A stretch of DNA of 54,739 bases, taken from Firmicutes bacterium ADurb.Bin182. Lineage in GTDB: Bacteria; Bacillota; Clostridia; Christensenellales; CAG-138. Shown here piece by piece: positions 24,969-34,708 of this stretch. The stretch lies in contig MWCU01000078.1 of NCBI GenBank assembly GCA_002070205.1, positions 1 through 54,739 on the forward strand, given 5' to 3'. The translations under genes and the position numbers were made by a program. A model generated the notes under the pieces. That model saw only the letters and a list, made by a program, of their open reading frames with translations. It did not search any database and had not been told where the DNA came from. How positions within the stretch are numbered: the stretch's first letter is position 1; every line of letters starts with the position of its first letter.

Positions 24969-24991
24969 AAGTGTCTGAAAGGGGTGACACT
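24969..24991 (+). other. Structured intergenic segment of unknown role
   Basis: AGTGTC (24970-24975) pairs with GACACT (24986-24991) around a loop holding AAGGGG. The stretch from 24992 to 25117 is AT-rich without convincing coding potential; an 87-codon open frame from 24971 has no family resemblance. Confidence 0.35.
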
Positions 24992-25117
24992 AAGCGAAAA
25001 AACTCTTACGCAAACAGTATAGCAGACCTTGATCCAAAAGTTATCACAAAAGGTTTAAGAATGCCTGAAACTTTGATTATATTACGGTTAAATTTTAAAT
25101 TTTCGGGACGAAAAGGG

Positions 25118-25140
25118 AGCAAACCGCGGCTTTGCTTTTT
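25118..25140 (+). terminator. Rightward terminator upstream of the E2 operon
   Basis: AGCAAA (25118-25123) and TTTGCT (25131-25136) form a 6-bp stem with a 7-base loop, followed by T bases to 25140. It could end transcripts entering from the CarD side or from an undetected small RNA. Confidence 0.6.
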
Positions 25141-25208
25141 AATGTTTCCGGCTGACAAAAAAACACCGGCCGGCCCGTATAAACCTTACAGTATTTCCAT
25201 TCAATACA

Positions 25209-25237
25209 TTGACAATGTACGCTCTGTTTGTTAAAAT
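25209..25237 (+). promoter_or_regulatory. Sigma-A promoter of the 2-oxo-acid dehydrogenase operon
   Basis: TTGACA (25209-25214), exactly 17 bases, then TAAAAT (25232-25237). This is close to consensus and is the only strong promoter before the E2 gene. The expected start is near 25245. Confidence 0.85.
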
Positions 25238-25250
25238 ACAACACGTAATA

Positions 25251-25296
25251 TGATATTTAATATCACTAATATAACATGATATAACGGTGATATAAC
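25251..25296 (+). promoter_or_regulatory. TGATAT repeat array, possible operator
   Basis: Just after the predicted start lies the palindrome TGATATTTAATATCA (25251-25265). Two TGATATAAC copies follow at 25277-25285 and 25288-25296, 11 bp apart. Their position inside the leader suggests binding by an unknown regulator, though the AT richness makes chance possible. Confidence 0.45.
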
Positions 25297-25335
25297 AAAA
25301 TATCGCGTTAATGCATATGTCAGGAGATGGTTAAA

Positions 25336-26673
25336 GTGGCGACACCGGTAATCCTGCCAAGGCAGGGACAGTCCGTAGAGAGCTGCATAATCGGGGAATG
25401 GATGAAAAGACCCGGCGATGCCGTCAAGGCGGGAGAAGTGCTGTTCACCTACGAAACGGATAAAGCTTCGTTTGAGGAAGAAGCAAAGCTGGACGGAACG
25501 CTTCTTGCGGTTTTTTTCGAGGCGGGAGATGACGTTCCTGTTTTGACGACCGTTGCGGTAATCGGCAGTCCGGGCGAGGACTGGTCCGAATTCGACCCGA
25601 AAAACTCAGATACCCAAGCGCAAATGCAGAAAAAGCAGGAAAAGCGGGAGGTAACCGCGAAAAAAGACGAAGCAGGCCCTGCCGCTGTCCGAAGCGTACA
25701 GACGGCGGTTTCGGTCTCACCGAGAGCAAGGGCTGCCGCCGAGCGCCTTTTTGCGGATCCATTTGCAGCAGAACCGACGGGACCTCACGGCAGGATAATA
25801 GAACGCGACGTGCTGGAACTTGTAAAAGGCGGACACAGAGCGACGGCGGCTGCAGTCGATAAGATGATAGCGGGCAGGCTGTCGCAGGGCACCGGGCTTG
25901 GCGGAAGGGTCACGAGTGAAGACGCAAACGTCAGCGTTTTTGAGATGTCCCCGGCCGCAGCCGGCGCACCGGAATCGACCGAGTTTGAAGACGTTCCGCT
26001 TCCCAACATCCGCAAAGTGATCGCGAAAAGCATGCATCAAAGCATTTCGGAGCTCGCGCAGCTGACACATCACTCTTCGTTCGACGCGACTTCGCTGCTT
26101 GAATGCAGAAAACAGCTTAAAAACGCGTCCGAAGACTCCGATTCGGTTAACATCACCGTGACCGACCTTATAATCTTTGCGGTATCCAGGGTGCTGTTAA
26201 AACACAGGGACCTCAATGCGCATTTTCTGGACTCAAAAATGAGGTATTTTAAGCACGTCCATATGGGAGTCGCCATGGATACGCCGCGCGGTCTTCTTGT
26301 GCCCACGCTGTTTAATGCCGATAAAAAGAGTTTGAAGCAGATTTCAACAGAGGTCAAAGCTCTGGCGAAAGCCGCTCAGGAGGGCAATATATCACCCGAT
26401 CTTCTCACGGGAGGGACTTTCACGATATCCAACCTCGGCACGCTCGGCGTGGAGTTCTTTACTCCCATAATCAATCCGCCGCAGACGGGCATACTGGGTG
26501 TTAACTGCATAACCGAGCGCGTCAGGACAAAGGACGGGCAGATAACCGTTTATCCGGCGATGGGGCTTTCGCTTACCTACGACCACAGGGCGTTGGACGG
26601 AGCGCCGGCGTCCAGATTCCTTGCTGATTTAAGAGCCGCGCTCGAGAATTTTTTGGCGCTGCTTGTAGAATAA
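25336..26673 (+). CDS. 2-oxo-acid dehydrogenase E2 (dihydrolipoyl acyltransferase)
   Basis: A 445-residue acyltransferase core of a 2-oxo-acid dehydrogenase complex. Residues 1-78 are a lipoyl domain with the acceptor lysine in YETDKASFEEE (Lys43). A Lys/Glu/Ala-rich linker follows, then a peripheral-subunit-binding domain (about 128-160, ending GRIIERDVLEL) and the catalytic domain ending with TYDHRALDG, the His/Asp active-site motif. I prefer GTG 25336, nine bases after CAGGAG; the ATG at 25327 directly abuts that site and would be poorly used. It is first in the order E2-E3-E1-transketolase. The acyl group (acetyl, branched-chain or other) cannot be told from sequence. Confidence 0.93.
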   Translation: MATPVILPRQGQSVESCIIGEWMKRPGDAVKAGEVLFTYETDKASFEEEAKLDGTLLAVFFEAGDDVPVLTTVAVIGSPGEDWSEFDPKNSDTQAQMQKKQEKREVTAKKDEAGPAAVRSVQTAVSVSPRARAAAERLFADPFAAEPTGPHGRIIERDVLELVKGGHRATAAAVDKMIAGRLSQGTGLGGRVTSEDANVSVFEMSPAAAGAPESTEFEDVPLPNIRKVIAKSMHQSISELAQLTHHSSFDATSLLECRKQLKNASEDSDSVNITVTDLIIFAVSRVLLKHRDLNAHFLDSKMRYFKHVHMGVAMDTPRGLLVPTLFNADKKSLKQISTEVKALAKAAQEGNISPDLLTGGTFTISNLGTLGVEFFTPIINPPQTGILGVNCITERVRTKDGQITVYPAMGLSLTYDHRALDGAPASRFLADLRAALENFLALLVE

Positions 26674-26695
26674 AACTTCGATCGGAGGAACATAT

Positions 26696-28060
26696 ATGGT
26701 TTACGATTTAATCGTGTTGGGGGGCGGTCCGGCCGGATATCTCGCTTCCGAACGCGCCGGGCATGCGGGCATGAAGGTCGCATGCGTAGAAAAAAGGAGC
26801 GTGGGCGGCGTCTGCCTGAACGAGGGCTGCATACCCACAAAAACGCTGCTTTACAGCGCGAAGCTTCTGGACGGGGCAGCGCATGGCGATAAGTACGGCG
26901 TAAGGACGGAGGGGCTTTCCATCGATCATGCGAAGGTGGTAGCGAGAAAGGATAAAGTCGTTAAAACGCTGGTCGCGGGCGTCAAGTCGTCGCTGAAGGC
27001 AAACGGCGTTGAGCTCATATCGGGCGAAGGCGTCATAATAGGCAAATATGAAGAGGATTTCGCCGTAAAAGTCAATGAAGAAATATTGACGGGCAAACAG
27101 CTTCTTATCGCGACTGGTTCGTCACCGGCGGTTCCGCCGATACCGGGTCTTAAAGAGGGTCTCGCATCGGGATTTGTTCTCACCAACCGCGAGATACTCG
27201 ATATTAAGGAAAAGCCCGGCAGCCTTGTCGTAATAGGCGGGGGAGTTATCGGCCTTGAAATGGCGTCCTACTTCAATTCCGTCGGCACGAAAGTCACGGT
27301 TATCGAAATGCTCGATCATATCGCGGGCGAGAACGATCCGGAACTCGTAGGGCTTCTCCAAAAGGGCTATGAGAAAAAGGGCATCGTATTCCACTTGAAT
27401 TCAAAAGTAACCGAGGTAAGTGAGGACGGCGTTACGTTCGAAAAGGGCGGCGAATCACAGCGCATAGCGGCCGATAAAGTGCTTTTGTCCATAGGCCGCA
27501 GGCCCAATACGTCAGGCGTCGGCCTTGAGACCATACATGTTTATACCGAACGCGGCGCAATAGTGACGGATAATCGCATGAAGACAAATATCCCCGGAGT
27601 TTACGCGGCGGGAGATGTGAACGGAAAGTCCATGCTTGCGCACACCGCGTACCGCGAGGCGGAGGTCGCAGTCAACAATATGCTCTCGAAAAAGGACGTC
27701 ATGCGCTATAACGCAATACCCGGCGTCATCTATACAAATCCCGAGCTTTCGTCCGTGGGAGAGACCGAATTCAGTGCGTTGGGCAAAGGTCTTAAAGCCG
27801 ATGTCGTAAAGGTCCCCATGCGTTTTTCCGGGAGATACATTGCCGAGAACGAAGGAGGGGACGGCATCGCGAAGCTTGTTATAGACAAGTCCTCGCGCAC
27901 GCTGCTCGGCGCTCAGGTATTGTCCAATTATTCTTCGGAATTCATCGTCGCGTGCTCGACGTTCATCGAGCTGCAATTGACCGTTGACGATATAAAAGAA
28001 ATCGTGTTCCCGCATCCAACGGTATGCGAGATAATACGCGAAGCGATTTTTCAGTATTAA
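26696..28060 (+). CDS. lpdA: Dihydrolipoyl dehydrogenase (E3)
   Basis: A 454-residue FAD- and NAD-dependent disulfide oxidoreductase that reoxidises the lipoyl arm of E2. The N-terminal LGGGPAGYLASE is the FAD loop, GGVCLNEGCIPTK holds the redox cysteines Cys40 and Cys45, VVIGGGVIGLEMA near residue 180 is the NAD-binding loop, and YAAGDVNG near 305 is the second FAD contact. The C-terminal HPTVCEII supplies the His-Glu active-site pair. The length is normal and there is no fused lipoyl domain. The start follows GGAGG, 22 bases after E2, and E1 follows after 21 bases. Confidence 0.95.
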   Translation: MVYDLIVLGGGPAGYLASERAGHAGMKVACVEKRSVGGVCLNEGCIPTKTLLYSAKLLDGAAHGDKYGVRTEGLSIDHAKVVARKDKVVKTLVAGVKSSLKANGVELISGEGVIIGKYEEDFAVKVNEEILTGKQLLIATGSSPAVPPIPGLKEGLASGFVLTNREILDIKEKPGSLVVIGGGVIGLEMASYFNSVGTKVTVIEMLDHIAGENDPELVGLLQKGYEKKGIVFHLNSKVTEVSEDGVTFEKGGESQRIAADKVLLSIGRRPNTSGVGLETIHVYTERGAIVTDNRMKTNIPGVYAAGDVNGKSMLAHTAYREAEVAVNNMLSKKDVMRYNAIPGVIYTNPELSSVGETEFSALGKGLKADVVKVPMRFSGRYIAENEGGDGIAKLVIDKSSRTLLGAQVLSNYSSEFIVACSTFIELQLTVDDIKEIVFPHPTVCEIIREAIFQY

Positions 28061-28081
28061 GCAGTTTAAGGAGCGACTTTC

Positions 28082-30547
28082 ATGACAAAATCCCTTATCG
28101 TTTCCCCTAAGGACGTAAGAGGTCCGGGGCGGATATCGTTTGATGACATTCCCGTTAACGTATATCAAAAATCGGTAAAAGACGAGCTTGACAGATATAC
28201 GGCCCGGGAGCTTTTGAATATATACAGAGACATGTGCTATGTCCGGGAATTCGAAACCATGCTGAACCTCATTAAAACGACGGGCGAGTACAGCGGCATT
28301 TCCTATAATCACCCGGGCCCCGCTCACCTCGGCATAGGCCAGGAGGCGGCGTATGTCGGCCAGGCTTTTCATTTGACCATTGATGATTATACGTTCGGTT
28401 CCCACAGAAGCCACGGCGAGATAATCGCGAAAGGCCTCAGGTCCGTTGAGGTTCTTGACGACGAAGCCCTTATGAATATCATGAGGGAGTATTCGGGGGG
28501 AAGGATACTAGAGGCCGTGGGTATTGAAGGGAAAACCGTCAAGCAGGCCGGCCGCGATTTTTTGCTTTACGGCATGATGTGCGAGATTTTCGCGAGAAAG
28601 AACGGCTTCAACTGCGGACTTGGCGGATCCATGCACGCGTTCTTCACGCCTTTCGGCATATATCCCAACAACGCGATAGTGGGCGGAAGCGGCAGCATAT
28701 CCGTCGGGGCCGCTTTATATAAACTGATAAACAAAAAGCCGGGCGTAGTCATCTGCAATATCGGAGACGCGTCTCTTGCCTGCGGTCCCGTTTGGGAAGG
28801 TATGATGATGGCTGCTATGGATCAGGTAAAATCCCTTTGGGGCGAGCACGGCGGCTCCGTACCGATTATTTTCAATATAAACGATAATTTTTACGGCATG
28901 GGCGGACAAACGGCGGGCGAGACCATGGGCTACACAATGGCTGCGCGCATCGGGGCAGGGATCTCGCCGGATATGCTGCACGCAGAGCGCGTGGACGGTT
29001 ACAACCCGCTTGCCGTCATAGACGCGTATGAGCGCAAGCTCCCCGTTGCCAAAAAGGACGGTCCCGTGCTTCTGGACGTCGTTACCTACAGGATATCCGG
29101 CCATTCTCCGTCAGATTCATCCAGCTACCGAACAAAGGAAGAAGTGTCTTTGTGGGAAGAACAGGATTCGATAGCCGCTTACGCAAAACAGCTTATCGAA
29201 GCCGGGGTCTGCGCGGAGGAGGAACTTGTTTCCGTAAGGGAGGGCGTAAACTCCGACATCTTGCGCAACTTCAAGCTTTCCATTGACGATAAGCTTTCCC
29301 CGAGGGTCGATATATTCGGCGCGGAATCGGATTTTATCGGAAATCTCATGTTTTCGAACGGAAAAATACGTTCCATGGATGAGAGCAGGGAGCCCGAAGT
29401 CCTGCTGCCAAAAGCCGAATGTCCGAGAGTCGTGCAGATTGAGAAAAAGGAACGTTATTATTTGGATGCGAAGGGGAAGCCCGTCGGCAAAAACAAGCTG
29501 TATCAGCTGAGGGACGGTATTGCGGAGCCAATCATAAACAAATACTATGAAGACCCGACGCTTGCCTGCTTCGGCGAGGACGTAAGGGACTGGGGAGGAG
29601 CATTCGCCGTCTATCGCGGAATGACCGAGGCTTTTCCCTATCACCGCCTTTTCAACACTCCCATCGCCGAAGCCGGAATAGCCGGTGCGGCGGTAGGCTA
29701 CGCCATGTGCGGAGGAAGAGCGGTTGCGGAGCTGATGTATTGCGACTTTTTGGGAAGAGCGGGCGACGAGATATTCAATCAGCTTTCCAAATGGCAGGCT
29801 ATGAGCGCGGGTATGCTGAAGATGCCAGTTGTGCTTCGCATGAGCGTCGGCTCCAAATACGGGGCGCAGCATTCTCAGGACTGGTCGGCGCTGTGCTCGC
29901 ATATACCGGGGCTTAAAGTCGTGTTCCCCGCCACCCCGTACGACGCGAAAGGTTTGATGCAGTTTGCACTTAACGGGACGGACCCCGTCATATTCCTTGA
30001 AAGCCAGCGCATTTACGACGTCGGCGAGCAGTTTCATGAAGGAGGCGTACCCGAAAGCGAGTATGAAATCCCGCTCGGAGAGCCGGACGTGAAGCGAGCC
30101 GGAAGGGACTTGACCATACTATCCATCGGGGCAACGCTTTACAGGGCGCTGAAAGCTGCCGATAAGCTGCAGGAAAAATACGGCGTCAGCGCGGAGATAA
30201 TAGATGCCCGTTCGCTCGTTCCCTTTGATTACGGGAAGGTGATAGAGAGCGTGAAAAAGACAGGGCGCATCGTCATAACGGGAGACGCGTGCGAGCGCAA
30301 TTCCTTTATGCGCAACCTCGCCTCCAATATCGCGGAGCTGTGCTTCGACTATCTGGATGCTCCGCCCGTCGTTGTGGGCGCTAAGAACTGGATAACCCCA
30401 GCCCATGAACTGGAGGACGCGTTTTTCCCGCAGCCCGATTGGATCATAGACGCTGTCCATGAGCGAATACTGCCGTTAAAGGATCATACCCCTTCTCACA
30501 ACTTTACTGAGCTTGAGCAGATTCGTGAAAATAAATTGGGTATTTAA
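28082..30547 (+). CDS. Fused alpha/beta E1 component of 2-oxo-acid dehydrogenase
   Basis: An 821-residue thiamine-diphosphate enzyme with both E1 subunits in one chain. Residues about 40-400 match the alpha subunit: HLGIGQEAAYVG, FGSHRSHGEIIAKGL, GGSGSISVGAAL, then GDASLACG..NINDN as the cofactor motif, with an insertion between its two parts. Residues about 470-815 match the beta subunit: FGEDVRDWGGAF, TPIAEAGIAGAAVG, AELMYCDFLGRAGDE, GAQHSQDWSAL and DARSLVPFDY. Most bacteria have either separate alpha and beta genes or the AceE-type E1. The fused form suggests a dedicated complex with the adjacent E2 and E3. Its substrate is unknown; pyruvate and branched-chain acids are candidates. The start follows AAGGAG. 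Confidence 0.9.
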   Translation: MTKSLIVSPKDVRGPGRISFDDIPVNVYQKSVKDELDRYTARELLNIYRDMCYVREFETMLNLIKTTGEYSGISYNHPGPAHLGIGQEAAYVGQAFHLTIDDYTFGSHRSHGEIIAKGLRSVEVLDDEALMNIMREYSGGRILEAVGIEGKTVKQAGRDFLLYGMMCEIFARKNGFNCGLGGSMHAFFTPFGIYPNNAIVGGSGSISVGAALYKLINKKPGVVICNIGDASLACGPVWEGMMMAAMDQVKSLWGEHGGSVPIIFNINDNFYGMGGQTAGETMGYTMAARIGAGISPDMLHAERVDGYNPLAVIDAYERKLPVAKKDGPVLLDVVTYRISGHSPSDSSSYRTKEEVSLWEEQDSIAAYAKQLIEAGVCAEEELVSVREGVNSDILRNFKLSIDDKLSPRVDIFGAESDFIGNLMFSNGKIRSMDESREPEVLLPKAECPRVVQIEKKERYYLDAKGKPVGKNKLYQLRDGIAEPIINKYYEDPTLACFGEDVRDWGGAFAVYRGMTEAFPYHRLFNTPIAEAGIAGAAVGYAMCGGRAVAELMYCDFLGRAGDEIFNQLSKWQAMSAGMLKMPVVLRMSVGSKYGAQHSQDWSALCSHIPGLKVVFPATPYDAKGLMQFALNGTDPVIFLESQRIYDVGEQFHEGGVPESEYEIPLGEPDVKRAGRDLTILSIGATLYRALKAADKLQEKYGVSAEIIDARSLVPFDYGKVIESVKKTGRIVITGDACERNSFMRNLASNIAELCFDYLDAPPVVVGAKNWITPAHELEDAFFPQPDWIIDAVHERILPLKDHTPSHNFTELEQIRENKLGI

Positions 30548-30559
30548 GGAGAGTTGAGC

Positions 30560-32536
30560 ATGAAAAACATCGATAGAAAAGCGATTACCGCCATTCGCAT
30601 ACTTGCCGCGGAAGCCGTTCAAAAAGCGAACAGCGGGCATCCCGGCCTTCCTATCGGCGCCGCGCCCATGGCGTATACGCTGTGGAAGCAAATGAAGCAT
30701 AATCCTGCAAACCCGAAATGGCAAGCAAGGGACAGGTTCGTTCTATCAGCCGGCCACGCGTCCATGCTCGAATACGCGCTTTTGCATCTGTTCGGATACG
30801 GGCTTACCATCGAGGATTTGAAAAACTTCCGACAGTGGGGAAGCAAAACGCCGGGACATCCCGAATACGGTCATACCGTGGGAGTTGAAGCGACGAGCGG
30901 ACCTCTCGGCCAGGGCATTTCGATGGCTGTCGGCATGGCGATGGCGGAAGCGCACCTTGCCGCCAAATTCAACAGGGAAGGTTTCCCCGTTGTTGATAAT
31001 TTTACCTACGCGCTCACGGGCGACGGCGACATGATGGAAGGCGTTGCGTCCGAGGCGGCTTCAATGGCGGGTTCCATGGGCCTTTCAAAGCTGATAGTGC
31101 TTTATGACAGCAACCGTATCACCATCGAGGGGGATACGGATATCACGTTCAGGGAAAACGTATCGGCGCGCTTCGCATCTTACGGATGGCACGTCCAATC
31201 CGTCGAGAACGGCGAGAATACGGACGCTATCGAAGCCGCGCTAATCAAAGCGAGGGAGGAGACGGAAAAACCGTCTTTGATAGTCGTCCGTACCAAAATC
31301 GCTTACGGTACCGCAAAAGAAGGCAAAGCATCCGCTCACGGCGAACCGCTCGGCGAAGATAACATCAAGCTGATGAAAAAGTTTTATGGCTGGGAAAGCG
31401 AGGATGCGTTTGCCGTTCCCGGGGATGTTTATGCTTACTTCAATTCGCTTCTGTCCGGTTTTCAAAAGGCGGAGGATGACTGGAACGCGCTGTTTGAAGC
31501 TTACTCAAAGCAATACCCTGAGCTTCGCAGGGAATGGGATGAGTGGCACAGCGGCCGGCTGCCCGATGAACTTTTGAACGACGAATCCTTTTTCAGGTTT
31601 GAAGGGAAGGCAGCGACGCGGTCGGCTTCGGGGGAAGTGCTTAACAGGCTCATAAAATACCTTCCGAATCTGTTCGGAGGCAGCGCGGACCTCGCGCCGT
31701 CCAACAAAACGAATCTCAAAGGCGCCGGTGACTTTTCGGCCGGATCATATGAAGGATCGAACATACATTTCGGAATCAGGGAGTTTGCAATGGCCGCTGC
31801 CTGCAACGGGATAATGCTCTATGGCGGGCTTCGCGCCTTCTGCGCGACGTTCCTTGTGTTTTCGGATTATCTCAAGCCCGCTTTGCGCCTCAGCGCTCTT
31901 ATGAAGCTGCCGGTTATTTATGTTCTGACGCATGACAGCATCGGAGTCGGGGAAGACGGCCCCACTCATCAGCCCATAGAGCAGCTTGCGTCTTTGCGCT
32001 CAATTCCGAATACGCTCGTTTTCAGGCCCGCCGACTCAAAGGAAACGGCTGCCGCCTACATCAGCGCGCTGAGCGCGGACGGTCCTTCCGTGCTGGCTCT
32101 ATCAAGGCAGAACCTGCCTTTGTATGAGGAAACGGGGAAGGGCGCGCTGAAAGGCGCTTATATACTCAGGGATACGCAGGGCGAACCCGACGTCATTCTG
32201 ATCGCCTCGGGCTCCGAGGTGGAAATTATCATGAAAGCATCCGAACTGCTGAAGGAAAAGGGCGTTCGGACGCGAGTCGTTTCCATGCCGTGCATGGAGC
32301 TGTTCGACCGGCAGAGCGAGGAGTATAAAAAGAGCGTACTTCCCGATTCCGTCAGGGCAAGGGTCGCGGTTGAAGCCGCTTCAAGCTTCGGCTGGCATAA
32401 GTATACGGGATTGGACGGCAGAGTGATATCCATTGACCGGTTCGGCGCGTCCGCTCCGGCAGGCGTCTTGTTCGAGAAACTTGGCCTGACTGCTGAATCT
32501 GTTGTGAAAGCGGCGCTGGAAACAGCGGGTAAATAA
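30560..32536 (+). CDS. tkt: Transketolase
   Basis: A 658-residue thiamine-diphosphate transketolase moving two-carbon units between sugar phosphates. [19 protein letters not shown] at about residues 17-35, [32 protein letters not shown] with the cofactor aspartates, [11 protein letters not shown] and [17 protein letters not shown] are all standard, and all three domains are present. The ATG at 30560 lies 7 bases after AAGGAG; a TTG two codons upstream is too close to it. It is 12 bases after the E1 gene and the operon ends with a hairpin 14 bases after its stop. Cotranscription of transketolase with an E2-E3-E1 set is unusual. Confidence 0.95.
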   Translation: MKNIDRKAITAIRILAAEAVQKANSGHPGLPIGAAPMAYTLWKQMKHNPANPKWQARDRFVLSAGHASMLEYALLHLFGYGLTIEDLKNFRQWGSKTPGHPEYGHTVGVEATSGPLGQGISMAVGMAMAEAHLAAKFNREGFPVVDNFTYALTGDGDMMEGVASEAASMAGSMGLSKLIVLYDSNRITIEGDTDITFRENVSARFASYGWHVQSVENGENTDAIEAALIKAREETEKPSLIVVRTKIAYGTAKEGKASAHGEPLGEDNIKLMKKFYGWESEDAFAVPGDVYAYFNSLLSGFQKAEDDWNALFEAYSKQYPELRREWDEWHSGRLPDELLNDESFFRFEGKAATRSASGEVLNRLIKYLPNLFGGSADLAPSNKTNLKGAGDFSAGSYEGSNIHFGIREFAMAAACNGIMLYGGLRAFCATFLVFSDYLKPALRLSALMKLPVIYVLTHDSIGVGEDGPTHQPIEQLASLRSIPNTLVFRPADSKETAAAYISALSADGPSVLALSRQNLPLYEETGKGALKGAYILRDTQGEPDVILIASGSEVEIIMKASELLKEKGVRTRVVSMPCMELFDRQSEEYKKSVLPDSVRARVAVEAASSFGWHKYTGLDGRVISIDRFGASAPAGVLFEKLGLTAESVVKAALETAGK

Positions 32537-32549
32537 CAGCGCATCGATA

Positions 32550-32592
32550 CTCCGGCAGCCGGGTTTAATAACCCGTCAGCCGGAGCATTTTT
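32550..32592 (+). terminator. Terminator of the E2-E3-E1-transketolase operon
   Basis: A 16-bp stem with two mismatches (32550-32565 with 32570-32585, CTCCGGC paired with GCCGGAG at its base) is followed by CATTTTT. It ends only 12 bases before the next gene, so part of the transcription may continue into the mutase. Confidence 0.75.
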
Positions 32593-32604
32593 AAGGGGGA
32601 ATAC

Positions 32605-34128
32605 ATGTTCGACTATAAGCAGCTTCAGAACGGGAGCGATATAAGAGGTGTAGCCATGGAAGGAAGCGAACGGGTCAACCTGACGCCGGAAGCGGCCAAA
32701 AGGATAGGTTCTGCGTTCGTTCTGTGGCTTGAAAAGAAAGCGGGAAGGAAAAGCCCGCGCATAAGCTGCGGAAGGGATTCCCGTCTCTCGGGGCCGGCGC
32801 TGGCGGAAGCGTTTACGGAGGGCGCGCTGTCGGCGGGAGCGGACGTTACGGATTTCGGTCTTTGCTCAACACCGGCCATGTTCATGTCCACGGTCACGGA
32901 AGGATATATGTATGACGGATCCGCAATGATCACCGCCAGTCACCTCCCCCCGAACCGCAACGGCTTGAAATTTTTTACGCGAAGCGGGGGATTGGAAAAG
33001 GCGGATATCACAGAGATCCTGACGATGGCGGGCTCCGGAATATTCCCGAAGGCTGCAAGAGGAAACCGGGATCAAGCGGATTTTTTATCCGTTTACGCGG
33101 AGCAGCTTACCGAGAAAATAAAAAAAGAAGTCGCGGCGCCGGATTATGATCATCCTTTAAAAGGTTTTCACATAGTCGTGGATGCGGGAAACGGTGCGGG
33201 CGGCTTTTTTGTTGAGAAGGTCCTTCTGCCTCTCGGCGCGGATACGAGCGGCAGTCTGTATCTCGAACCGGACGGTAATTTCCCGAACCATACTCCCAAT
33301 CCCGAGGACGAGCACGCGATGGGGTTCATCGTAAAAGCAGTGAAGGAAAACCGTGCGGATTTCGGCATACTGTTCGATACCGATGTGGACAGGGCGGGCG
33401 CAGTCGCGCCGGACGGGAGGGAACTCAACAAAAACCGTCTTATCGCGCTTGTCAGCGCGCTCATTTTGGAGGAGCACCCGGGTACGATTATCGTGACCGA
33501 CTCCATCACCTCCCGCGGTCTTGCTGAATTTATAAAGCAAAAAGGCGGGATCCATCACAGGTTCAAACGCGGCTATCGCAACGTGATAAACGAATCCATC
33601 CGGCTGAACTCAGAAGGACGAGACAGTCAAATAGCCATAGAAACCTCGGGCCATGCGGCGCTTCTGGAAAACTATTTCCTGGATGACGGAGCTTATCTTA
33701 TCACAAAAATCCTCATAAAGCTCGCAAAGAGCAGAAACAGCGGCGAAGACCTGTTCAAAATTCTGGACGATCTGAAGGAGCCTGCGGAGAGTTATGAATT
33801 TCGCATGAATATAGGCACGCCCGACTTTAAAGCGTACGGCAACCGGATTATCAAATTGCTGACCGCATATGCGGCAGGAAGGGACGGATGGGATATCGCG
33901 CCCGATAATCACGAGGGCATTCGCGTTTCATTTAAGCGGGGCGACGGGGACGGGTGGTTCCTTTTGAGGCTCTCGCTTCACGACCCGCTTATGCCTCTCA
34001 ACATCGAGAGCGACAGCATAGGCGGAAGCAGGATAATCGCGAAAAAGCTTGTTGAGTTTCTTGTGCAATTCTCGGAACTGGATATCAGCAAGCTGGAGCG
34101 GTTCGCTCATTATGATGACGAATCTTGA
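32605..34128 (+). CDS. Phosphomannomutase/phosphoglucomutase family
   Basis: A 507-residue alpha-D-phosphohexomutase. The phosphoserine loop is TASHLPPNRNG (about residue 111), with Asn after the prolines instead of the usual Tyr-Asn. The metal loop is DTDVDRAG near 251, the sugar-binding loop is ETSGHAALLENY near 349, and a C-terminal phosphate-binding domain follows. It interconverts hexose 1- and 6-phosphates. The N terminus carries NGSDIRGVAMEG, typical of a clostridial subgroup longer than E. coli CpsG. The start follows AAGGGGGA. It lies just past the operon terminator, transcribed the same way, and may supply sugar phosphates for cell-wall or capsule precursors. Confidence 0.92.
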   Translation: MFDYKQLQNGSDIRGVAMEGSERVNLTPEAAKRIGSAFVLWLEKKAGRKSPRISCGRDSRLSGPALAEAFTEGALSAGADVTDFGLCSTPAMFMSTVTEGYMYDGSAMITASHLPPNRNGLKFFTRSGGLEKADITEILTMAGSGIFPKAARGNRDQADFLSVYAEQLTEKIKKEVAAPDYDHPLKGFHIVVDAGNGAGGFFVEKVLLPLGADTSGSLYLEPDGNFPNHTPNPEDEHAMGFIVKAVKENRADFGILFDTDVDRAGAVAPDGRELNKNRLIALVSALILEEHPGTIIVTDSITSRGLAEFIKQKGGIHHRFKRGYRNVINESIRLNSEGRDSQIAIETSGHAALLENYFLDDGAYLITKILIKLAKSRNSGEDLFKILDDLKEPAESYEFRMNIGTPDFKAYGNRIIKLLTAYAAGRDGWDIAPDNHEGIRVSFKRGDGDGWFLLRLSLHDPLMPLNIESDSIGGSRIIAKKLVEFLVQFSELDISKLERFAHYDDES

Positions 34129-34333
34129 GAGAGTCCCGCAAAAAGCTCCGCCACTTACGTCTGTTTCGTAATGGATCGCAATTTCTCTGCCGCTCATGTC
34201 CCGAAGTCTTGCAGAAGATTTCGATATACTGTAAATCGATTGATTTAGGTTACGCCATTCGTACTGCATTTCCCATGCAACTCATGTTGGCTGCGGCGTA
34301 TCTGACCTTACGGAATGATCCCGAATCATGCCG

Positions 34334-34708
34334 TTAAGATTCGGCGGTGTCCTTTTGCTTTTTTCCGAACCAGTTGATAAAAAACAGGATACCGATAAGC
34401 ATTAACGGCGCTGCAATCGGCAAGCTCCATAAAACGTTTGCTCCGGGCGAGAATAGAGTTCTTGCCATAAAAAACAGTCCCGCAAGAAGGAAAGCGATCC
34501 CGCCGACTATTTCGTATTTCCAGGATATTATAAGGACTGCTGTTAAAATCAATACCGGGATATTGTGCATAAAAAGCCCGGTCAATATCTCAACAAAACT
34601 TCGTCCTTCGGATATGACGTCCAAAGAAAATATTGAAAGAAAAATGAGCATCAGAACGGACAGGAGCCTGGGTGTCCAATATAAAAAACCGCCGACTTTC
34701 TTTGACAT
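34334..34708 (-). CDS. Small four-helix membrane protein of unknown function
   Basis: A 124-residue protein with four hydrophobic segments (about residues 13-30, 42-60, 66-84 and 93-112) and a Lys-rich C-terminal tail. The N-terminal WTPRLLSVLMLIFLSIFSLDV resembles a widespread family of small bacterial membrane proteins without known function. The minus-strand start follows a GGGGGAAAAG-type ribosome binding site. It faces the phosphohexomutase gene across a 205-base convergent gap in which I see no gene. Confidence 0.75.
   Translation of the reverse strand: MSKKVGGFLYWTPRLLSVLMLIFLSIFSLDVISEGRSFVEILTGLFMHNIPVLILTAVLIISWKYEIVGGIAFLLAGLFFMARTLFSPGANVLWSLPIAAPLMLIGILFFINWFGKKQKDTAES

Noticed and set aside
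24971..25234. 87-codon frame starting with GTG after the CarD gene
   Set aside because: It runs through a terminator hairpin and the -35 of the E2 promoter, and its composition is unlike a conserved protein.
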